NCBI GenBank assembly: GCA_034620365.1
Contig: JAQGEQ010000011.1
Span: 310,001-374,000 of the forward strand
Origin: Pegea sp. RAD2-039
Lineage: Eukaryota > Chordata > Thaliacea > Salpida > Salpidae
Direction: 5' to 3'
DNA: 64,000 nt
The position numbers and the translations under genes are program-made. The stretch's first letter is position 1. Every line of letters starts with the position of its first letter. The notes beneath the pieces are model-generated. The model worked only from the letters and a program-made list of their open reading frames with translations, was not told the origin of the DNA and did no database searches. This document shows positions 34,402 to 64,000 of the stretch, piece after piece.

Positions 34402-35812
34402 ATGTCTAACTTTGGAGAAAAATTTATCAATTTGTTGGGAACTAATTTTCCTGTCAAAGACTGCAGACCTCAAATAGTAGAGAAAGTTGAAAAGGAAGTT
34501 GAAGAAGTTGATAAAAAATCTCTAAAATCTCCTGATGAAAACTTATCGTCAAAAGTAACTTCATCTCTTCATAAACCAATAGAATCATGTAATGAAGAAA
34601 TGGTAGATAGTGAAACCAAATTAGAAGTTGATGAAAATATTCAAACAGCTAACGTTTCAGAAACTTGTTCCTTGACATCTATTTCAAATACTGATAAAAC
34701 AGATCCTTTAGAAATTGAATCTAACCTTTTACAATTAAGAGTTGAAAATGATGCAACTGAAAATGTATCTCTTTCTGCTGAACAGTTCCCTACAGATGTA
34801 GTTTCTCCTCCTAATCATGCAGCTACTGATGATCAAAATCAAAATGTGCAAATTGAAGATGTCAATGATGAAACTCAAAATGTCCCTGAATTTTTGGCTG
34901 TGTCTCCTGCATTAGATATTTTAGAATATGCAAAAGAAGAATGGAAAGGAAATACTTATAAAGCAAAATTAATGTTGGAAGGTTATAATGAATTAGTCAA
35001 AAGATTTAACAGTTCATTTATGCGCAGAATCAGAGGCGACAACTACTGTGCTTTGAGATCTGTTGTTTTCCATCTACTTACACAAGCAAACAAACTAGTA
35101 CTTTTCCGATCGAGAACAAATGATCCTTCAGCACACATTAAAAACGTTATACATCGCCTTGTAAATGATTTAAACTGTATTAACTTACTTAATAAGTGGA
35201 ATTTTGCGAACAGAGTAAGCTTTAGTGCTGAAGACAGACTGCAAGTGGCTCATAAGTGTGTCGATTGTCTTGCTGAGCAGCTAACAGTGTTTGGAAGTAT
35301 TGAATCAGATATAGAAAGACAAGAAGCAGCAGCTAGCTTGATGAATAACGGTTCAACCACTGAAATTTATCTATTTGAAGCTGTGAAGTTGATGATGTTA
35401 GAAACTGCAGTGCGAGCTCATAACTCTAATATAAAAGGTGAAGATGTTCCTACTTATGTATGGCTTCTATTTGCTCGTGATAGTAGTGAAGATCCAGAAA
35501 CTTTGCTGATTAATCATTTAAATGTTGCTGGGGATACAGCTGGATTAGAACAAGTTAGTTGATGCATTTGTAATTCACTGGTTTTTAAGTTAATTTAATT
35601 TTAAGGTGAAATTTTATTTTCAGATTGAAATGTTTTTACTCGGACATACTTTAGAAATCATAATTCAAGTCGCTCGACCTCTTAACATACATCAGGTAGA
35701 CTTCATCACCTTCTATCCTGATCTTACTGATAAAGATTGGAATAAAATTAATCTTATAGCTGAGGATGACCGCCACTATAATATAGCTATCAAACAAACT
35801 GAAGGCATTTAA
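34402..35812 (+). CDS. OTULIN: OTULIN-like linear (Met1)-linkage deubiquitinase, two exons
   Basis: Exons 34402-35553 and 35624-35812 join in phase 0 (70-nt intron, CAA|GTTAGT to TTTTCAG) to give 446 aa. The catalytic Cys is C216 in RIRGDNYCALR. The catalytic His and Asn are H435 and N437 in AEDDRHYNIAI, and EMFLLGHTLEIIIQV lies between them. These blocks match OTULIN (FAM105B), a cysteine protease that cleaves Met1-linked ubiquitin chains in the cytosol and restrains LUBAC-dependent signalling. The catalytic domain starts near residue 170. The N-terminal 165 residues are an acidic, Glu/Ser/Asp-rich, probably disordered region, longer than in human OTULIN (352 aa, catalytic Cys129). I see no clear HOIP-binding PIM motif in it. 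The C-terminus (KQTEGI) lacks the Ser/Thr at position -2 of the ETSL PDZ ligand in human. The catalytic fold looks complete. Confidence 0.93.
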
Positions 35813-38800
35813 TTTTAACAACTTAAGAAATTGGAATTATTTTCAAGAATTGTATTTTTGACTTTAATCAACAAAAATATTTGTCAATTGATATCTTTGT
35901 AAGACAGTTTTTAAGTTCTGGTATTAAAATCTTTTGTTGGTTGCTTATAATTGATAAATTTAGTTTTTGAATGTTCACAATCATAATTTTGGGATTTTTT
36001 ATCATGATAAAAAAGTAGTTCAAAATAGACTGTAGCAAATTTAACCACCAAATTTCGTAATAATTCTTTTTGTAGTAAAGACCAGATTTTATCCAATATT
36101 TAATCAACGACCTCAATGAACAAAGTATTATTAAAATTCTTAAACTTAGTAACCAACAAACTTGTGAAAAAAAGTTATCAAAAAATACTTTTTGTAATTT
36201 TTTTCTCTTGATAATATAACTAAAACAAAAACAAACTTAGGATATTTTCAAGCAATTAGTTAATAAACAATTGAAAAAAATTAAGTTTGACAATTGGTTA
36301 AATGTAGAGGTATTTTATCAAGTGCTTATATTCGCTATTACAATTCTTTCAAGCATTTACCATCTATAATACTTTTTCATTTGTAGTTGACTAATCTTAG
36401 ACATCAATTAAAAGATTAAATCTAATAAAAAGGAGCTCAAAGATAACAACGAAATATTCTCATTAAACCAAACTTAACAGATGTTTATTAAATTTGACTT
36501 TACAAAAATTGCATTTCATCAATCTTTCAGTTACACAAAATTTGTTTAAAAAGACTTTCACTAACAGCTCTTATTTTAGAACTTCTTGCAGATCAAAAAT
36601 TTATTATAAGAGCATTCAATAAAGCTTCTAGTTTTAAAAAATTCATTAAGAAGCTTCCGGTATGAACTTGTTAACGAGCACAGTATAACGTTTGCTGTAT
36701 AAAAAACTTGAACAAAAATAATTCAGAAAATAAATTTAATATAAATACAGAGACAGAAACAACTTTAAGTAAAACAATAGAATGTAAATTACAAAGTAAT
36801 TTGTAAAATAAATACTTAAAAGTATAAGGTCGTGAATAAATTTTCAATTTAATAAAATAAAGAAAATTGTAACTTCTGTAAGCTCACAAACATTTTTATT
36901 GTTTTAATTTGTTTATCTTTATAATTTGAACAAACTTACCAGAAACAGGACTAAAAATCAGATAAGTAAATTGTTTGCATCAATCAATTTCTTAAACATT
37001 TTTTTTAAGTCCTTGCTGATTAAACTTGTTTTCTGTTCCCCATAATTCACTACTACTTTAAGGACTTGTTCGCTGTTGTTTTATATAAACACCATCTACC
37101 TTAGGTTCGTTTGCCAAACACAAAGTAACAGTCATAATAATGTTGACAGATCATCAGAACATATTTATGAAGCTTTTCTCAGTTGATGCTTGATCTAAGT
37201 ACATGATTAATGCTTGATCTGAGTACCTTGTAGCTTTTGCTTAGCAGAAGTTGTAGCTTAAAATATTTTTGTTAAAAAGAAACCATGATATCAATAGTTA
37301 TTCAACGCAACCTAGCTTAAACTTAATTAAACTCAATTTAAGAATATTTTTTGAGGAAAAGTTAACAAAATTGTTGAAGTCTTGTATTTTTAGTAAACTA
37401 TTCTAGTGTATGAAAAACTGGATTAGAAGCTTTTAGTCCTATTCATTTACTTACATAACATACCTAGTTTTTATCACAGTACAAAAGAGCTAATTATCGC
37501 AAATAAAAAGTATACTAAATTTTAAATGTTCTATCTGTAACTTGTAAGTTTTAAAAAATTTATGGCAAATACTTAGTTATTTATTCAACAGGTGGCTGCG
37601 AGCTACAAATTCAACAGCTCTAATAGCAGACAAAAACCATGTTTTATAAGCAAAGAGATAGTTGGAATATGTTAGGTAGTATTATTTAAAATTAATAAAG
37701 AAATAATAGAGCCAACATAGAAGTAAAACATAAATTTTGAATAAAACTGTAATATAACAAAATAGAAGATGAAAGTGAGTAAAGTAGCGGTGTTACATAT
37801 CATTTGTTTAAAAAATTGCTGGAATCCTATTTTTTAAACAAAGTTTTAAGAGATGCGTTAGATTCTGATGTAGTGATGGATTTGGTAAGAAAATTGCAAA
37901 CCTTGGTTACCCTATTAAAAAGTTGTATTTCCACTGAGTGTTATTAAAGTTGTTGAGAAGTTTAATTTTGAATGAAGACCCTCTGAGGGCGTACAGGAGA
38001 TTGTGATTGTTAGAATATCATATGCAGATAAGAAACCATTAAACATTTTAAATATTAATACAAGGTCAGATAAAAGATGTCGACATTGCAAGGGTATGCC
38101 AAAATAAAAATATATACAAACAATTTAGTAAAAGATTATACAAGTGCTTGTACAAAAGTTTGAAAAAAGTGTTTTTATAATAAAGCACCTTAATAAAAAA
38201 AATCATATGCCAACAACTTTATGAGACTTTAAAAATAATCTATATAAAAGTCTATCAAAAACCACATTAAAACTTGTATTAGAAAATGTAATTAACAAAG
38301 ATAAGTTTTTAAAGTAAAAATTTTTAATAAGCAATACTAACTTTTATTTTACAAAATAAAACATATGTTTGGTTTTTCTTTTAAATTGTTGGCTGGATAC
38401 AAATATTTAATTATTTTGTTCAACCTATCCTGTAGGTGGCAAGATATACAGCTTTTAGAGTCACCAAAAACTTATAGCAATATAACTTATTGGTAATAAT
38501 AAAGTATATTTATGATATTGTTTGAAGCATCAAAGATTTTTATTTAAGTTTTAATTAACTTAAGATATCATTCAAATATTTATCAACAGAAAATTACCTT
38601 GAGTTAAGTATATTAAACACAAGGCTTAGTTTATTTAACTTAAAGTTGACTTATCTACCTCAAAGCTATCTTAATTTAATCTATAGCAAACAAAATATAT
38701 AAACTGATAATATTTCATTCTGTTTACGAATAATTTATTTGGTGACGATATCTCTTTGTATAAATGTGGATCTCACTACAAGCTTTGAATTAAGGAAAAC

Positions 38801-41800
38801 CCGTTTTGTTGTTGTATTTAATTGTTTTACTAAGCCATATAAGCCTACAAATACTACCATGCTACATGTATTTTTATACATTTTCTTGTTAACTGGTTAC
38901 AATACTACAGTTTGACTGCAAACGTATAATTGATAATACTTTAATGGAAACTTTCATATTTGATTTATGTTAAAAATAGCTGTAAATTAAAAGCAAGTTT
39001 AAGCTTGCCATTTTTTCGATTTTAAAAATTTTTTTCCGAAACTTGTAATAAGTGAGATAATAACAACTATTTTATATTATTATAAATGACTTACTACATT
39101 ATTCACAGAAAATGTTTTGTATTCTATATAAATTAACTATTTAAAAAAGTTTGAACTAATTCAAAATTTTATGTTTTTGTGGGAGTTTTGATAAATTATA
39201 AGACTTTTTAAAGATACAATAGTTATTTTAACACAAGTTCTTAGAAAGCTGCTTATTTTCGGATGTACAATCTTAAAAGCCTTGTTAAGTTTCTTTAGAT
39301 GAATTAAACAAATAAAACTACAACGACAAGTAGTAAGTAAAACTTTATCAAAGTTGTTTTTAATTTATAAGGCTTGTGCTGTAAGCAAATGTTACTATTC
39401 TCTGTTACATGAATGTTTTATTATTCGTTGTAATATAATTATACCTAAAATTCTTTATTCAATTACCATTTTTTACGCAACGAAACGTTGTATGAAATTT
39501 ACGTAAACGGGACAAATAAAAAGCTGAGACAAAGGAAAACGCTTTCGTTGAATGCTTAAGCTTTATTTTAAGAACATTTTATTTTTTAAAACGGCAACAA
39601 TGAATCTTTTGATTACTATAATCAATACTTCTTTAGTTTTTAGTAATGAATAGGTGACCCACAATACTTCTTTGATTATTTTCATCTGTTATTTCAAACT
39701 CTAACTCTTTAAGAAATGTTGATCAGAAAGATCATAATACGATTGAGTACATAAAGTAGTCGGATATTTTTAGGTAACTAATCATTTCTTTTCTATTTTA
39801 GTCAGTAGCGATAAAAACAAAAACTCCACAGTAAAAGATCACCTTAATCATCACTAAGAGTTGACCAGACAGTATTAGATATTATTTGGGTGAAAATAAT
39901 ATTTTTAATTTAAACTTTTTCCAATAATTTGAAAATTTTCTTAAGATTGGTAACAGGTAAAAGAGTTGGCATATTATACTTAATCATTTGCAACCACCAA
40001 TAATAAATGAAATTATTTGTTAATATAAAAGAAGGTTAAAAGCAATTTTAAATATTAACATTGGCATCCTATGAAAAAGAATAGTGCATCTCCCCGAAAA
40101 CTCATTTAGACCAAGATTGGTTTTTTCTACATGAGACAAATTTAAAGAATATTAATAAAAGTTGGATAAATTCTTTAATATTCACAACTAGTATAATAGT
40201 AGTATGTAAATACGTTCTCGATTTTGACAGAGAAAAAGTTTTGAAAAATTGCTAGAAAACAACAACTTTGAACTTAACTTTGAAACTTTAGTTTCAATGT
40301 TTTTCAAATACTCAGACTTGATTTCATTAATTAGGTATAGGAAATAAGCAGCTATACAAGTAGACAGAAGAATGTCTAGTTTCCTTTTATTCATGGCATT
40401 GATTTCATTATCTTTAAATAAAACAGGACTTCGACAAGCTTGTTAATTATTTAATAATTGAATGACAAAATATTAATAAAGTTTTGAAATGTTTTGTCTT
40501 TTGCAAAGAATAAAAAATATATCAACAATAATATGTTAGTATACTTTAAATCACTAATAATTTGTGAACCTTATTTTTTAGTTTTGTCACTAACTTATCT
40601 AATATCATTAATTTATTAACAATTCTTATTAACATTTTGTCGAAAAAATCTTCCCTATCGTTAATGAATTATTATATTTAATTTCCAAGTAATCTTGATT
40701 GCTATTAGTAATTTCTTCAAATGTCATGCTCTATCCTATCAGTATACTATTAAACATAGCAGTTTTATAACAAAGTTATCAAAAAACTTTAGATGACTTT
40801 AATTAAAATTATAGGTCTAATTATGTAGAGAGTTGTTTTTGTGAGCAAGTAGATAAGAAATTAAATAATCTATAATTACTTATTAGATTCTGAATGTTGG
40901 TTGATGAGATAAGCCGAAAAGTATTTTTTTCATTTTGAAGTAAGTTAGATTTTCAAACTATTCAAAGAATATTTCATAATTTACATAATTTACAATTTTT
41001 ATAAGAAACTGTAGAATGTGCGTCAATTGAAAGTTTTTTATTCAGTTTTCTTCCGCGATTAAAGCGAAGTTGTAAGCGCTCAACAATTCATGTTTTTCAA
41101 AAAATCTTGTTTTTCTGAGATGAAATGTCAGAATCGAACATTTTTTTGAATTTGCGTAACCTTATGTGCCAAAATTCATTCCGCTTAAAATTGTCAAAGC
41201 AAATAAAATACTTCATTTATAATTGAGAAAAACAATAATTCGATAAATGAAACATGGATCTGTTTATTTTAAAAATGTCTTGCATACTTTCAATCTTTAT
41301 AAAACATCCCTTGAAAATATGTACATTTAAAACAAAGAAACTATTTAAATAAGCCTCTAAGACTTTTAAAAGACATTAAAAATTATATATCACCCATTTT
41401 TTTGTATCTTTTTTTATTATCATAACTTCACTGAAGATTAAGTTTGATTGTTTTCAAACTATTTGAAATACCCTATCCTAAACAACTCGAATATTTAATA
41501 TTATTTAAACTTTAAAAAATATCTGCAACTAATTTTAGCTTCCATTTTTAACTTTTTAATTTTGAATTAAACGTTACTTCAATATTTTTTAAACATAAAA
41601 ATTTCTAAATTTAGTGATTGGCTGAAATAATTTATTTGCACTGTTCATTTAAAGATCACAGCTAATTACTGTACAGTTGTGAATAACTTTAAGGCTTACA
41701 GTTTTCTTGCAACCTTATTTCAAAATAAGTTCTAAATCTATTCAGACCTTATTATTACAGGATATTATTAAATGTCAATTTATTATTTGGCTATATTTCA

Positions 41801-43050
41801 ATCAGCAAAAGCTAACTGATAATAAAGTATGTTCTTTGATCTTTGTACATGGTCTTAGATTAATATCTAAATAGATAAACTTGAAACGTTTATTATTAAA
41901 GGGTAATTTTGTTTTTCTACATGTTTCTTGCTTATCAAACTTATGAAAATTTTCTAGCTATTTTTCTGTTTAGCTCATTATAAGGACTATTTCGTTTAAA
42001 TCTTTCATTTACAAATAAACTTTAATTTTATGAAATATATGACTGTGTGAAAAGGAATGTACGATTTTTTAAAAGTTCAGTTAAGACTTGGGTTAAAAGT
42101 TTCCTACCAGATAAAAAAATGAAGAAAAACTTCATACTTAAAGATAAATTCTGTGTTGTGAACAGCTGTGTCTCTTTGAGCACCTTTAACCATTTCGTGT
42201 AAGATTTGGGCTGAATTTTATAGCAAATTTGCTTGTATCACAAATCATAAGATTTTCAGAATGATGTCTGAATATCAGTTCAGAGCTAAAATAGTTTCAA
42301 CTTATTGAAAAATGAAATCTTACTTGAAAAAAAACTGTCGCATTTTCAAACAAATTCTCAATTTTTGTTCTTATTCTACATCATTTTAGTCAAATTTGCT
42401 TAATGTTTTCAAACTTTAAAAAATCTTTTTAAAACTGGAACTGAGTATTCAAGTCTAAACACCATTCTTTTCATTTGACTTATTAGAAACTTTTAGAAGT
42501 ATTAATTGACAACACTTGCAATAATATTTGTTATATGTAAATAATATTTGAGGCAATAAACGCTTTATTAGCATTACATTTAATACCAGCGGCAAGAAAA
42601 CAAGATAGCATGCAGTTCCACATGCTTTGCAATAGTTGCAAGAGTTCAACGAATTATATTCTGTTATTGGTTAGAATAATCAGTTTAAATCCAATAACAT
42701 TTATAACAAAATAATACCTTCCATTAGCAAAGCATCAGAGCATATGTAGGAAATTTGCGGGAATGTTAATTAACTGGCTTGTTTGTTGTTTACTTGTAGA
42801 CGCTTTAAGCGAACGGAACAGGTCAGTTTCATACTCGAATGGGAAAATATATTTTGCTTTAAATCATTTTGGCTTTAAGTCGACAAACCAAGGGTCCATA
42901 GAGCAACGTAAGATTAAGTGGAAGTCATAATCAAGTATCAAATGTGATTGCAGAAGAAAAATAAGAAGAAAACTTGAAGGAAACATCATTTAGAATTATA
43001 TAGTCTCCGCAGATATTCAAGAGGCAAAGTAAAATGAAAAAAAAACTCGA
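35813..43050. other. Seven-kb AT-rich spacer
   Basis: The 3' UTR of the OTULIN-like gene should lie at its left end (AATAAA near 36423-36428). The rest is AT-rich with stops in all frames. A small direct repeat of 'atgcttgatctRagtac' lies near 37187-37225. One 55-codon open stretch (37783-37947) has more coding-like composition and is listed separately. I see no recognisable transposon or RNA gene. Confidence 0.5.
37783..37947 (+). other. Unrecognised 55-codon open stretch, possibly a decayed coding fragment
   Basis: An open frame without an ATG at its start, between two TAA codons. It reads in part LFKKLLESYFLNKVLRDAL then DSDVVMDLVRKLQTLV, an amphipathic-helix-like, low-repeat sequence unusual for this spacer. 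No splice sites or homologous family are evident to me. It could be a worn transposon or gene fragment, or chance. Confidence 0.2.
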
Positions 43051-43313
43051 TTTATTACGCTTTTATTGTGTTATGCAGCCAAAAGTAGTTCAAGTAACGT
43101 GTATACCACAATGATATATATTTCTTGGAAACCAACTTCGTTCATGAGATAATTGGAATCAATAAAGCCTTCTGGATCACTGGTTACCTTGGGATAAAAA
43201 GAGATAAGATGGATGGAGATACCAAGCATCTTATCACTTCTGTGCTTTCGACTTGTGCCTAAACCGTCATTGGTTAAGAAGTCTTTAAGTATAAGACATA
43301 AGCAAAAAAGAAG
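43051..43313 (-). other. 3' UTR of the sodium channel gene with candidate poly(A) signal
   Basis: On the minus strand, AATAAA occurs at 43056-43051 (plus-strand TTTATT), about 260 nt after the stop codon. The sequence between is moderately less AT-rich than the spacer, as expected for a UTR. Confidence 0.45.
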
Positions 43314-63483
<20,170 letters not shown>

Positions 63484-64000
63484 CTTCAAGTGTTAAAACA
63501 GTATTCAATGCCTGTATACTTCTTACAGCAGCTTATAAAATATTTCTTAAACTTTTCTAACTTCTAATTATTTTTAAAATACTAATTAGTTATCAGTGGC
63601 ACAGTCTTGTAAAATTATAAGGATTACATCAATAATTTCAGTGTATTCTAGTTTTTGAGTTTTGCTTAGTATGGACTTCGTAGAAAAAATAATTTGGGAC
63701 AAAAAAGCTTAAAATCTAGATAATTATTTATCTAATAAAGATTATTATTATTGAATCTTTTACTGCAACAAACATTCATTTATATTTTTTTCTTCAAACA
63801 AAAACTTAATAGTATGATATCTATTTTTCCTAAAGGTAAAATTTCATGTTGCAAGTTCAAAAAATAACCTAAAAAGCACAAAAAAAGCACATAAAAGCTT
63901 TGGATAGTTATAGAAAGTTTAAAGCTCCAAAAAACTTCACGAACGAAGTAAAAATCTTAATTTGAAAATTTAGCAAAAAAAGTAAAAACTAAGTATCTAA
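63484..64000 (-). other. Intron of the Nav1 gene running off the window
   Basis: AT-rich, with no coding block of domain I visible. Domain I exons must lie further right. Confidence 0.6.

Overview
This is an AT-rich (roughly 70% A+T by eye) window from a multicellular animal. It has spliced genes with many very short introns (52-60 nt) beside others of 1-2.5 kb, and long gene-poor spacers. I cannot place the species. The voltage-gated sodium channel is a DEKA-type Nav1 whose inactivation motif (IFM) and C-terminal EF/IQ region read like the mollusc/chordate type rather than insect para, so I infer a non-insect invertebrate.

Layout: (1) 1-8.0 kb is a spacer holding one decayed jockey/CR1-like LINE fragment. 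(2) 8.0-30.3 kb on the + strand is one very large secreted-protein gene that I reconstructed exon by exon: 73 coding exons, 9402 coding nt, about 3133 aa, with the reading frame unbroken across all 72 introns. Its order is signal peptide, Ly6/uPAR three-finger (LU) domain, 43 six-cysteine (selectin-type) sushi/CCP domains, a von Willebrand A domain with a degenerate metal site, and a His/Asp/Glu-rich tail. Its middle is a recent tandem array of 5.6 copies of a ~1.7 kb unit (six exons, four CCPs each), near-identical in introns as well as exons. (3) 32.35-33.90 kb is an intronless lysosomal glucosylceramidase (GBA1/GH30). (4) 34.40-35.81 kb is a two-exon OTULIN-type linear deubiquitinase. (5) 35.8-43.0 kb is a spacer with nothing clearly recognisable. 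(6) 43.3-63.5 kb on the - strand is the 3' 23 coding exons (1354 aa) of Nav1, from the domain I-II linker to the stop; domain I lies beyond the right edge.

The neighbours have no obvious shared pathway. The most unusual locus is the LU-CCP-vWA gene: an architecture I do not recognise, with two tiers of internal duplication, a mosaic recent array, one CCP that lost both cysteines of the same disulfide, and a metal-site-poor vWA domain. It looks like a fast-evolving secreted or surface-recognition protein; that role is inference. The sodium channel carries a natural Glu-to-Gln change in the domain II outer pore ring. All three + strand genes have a 3' splice acceptor-like site just upstream of the start codon, which suggests 5' UTR introns or spliced-leader trans-splicing.
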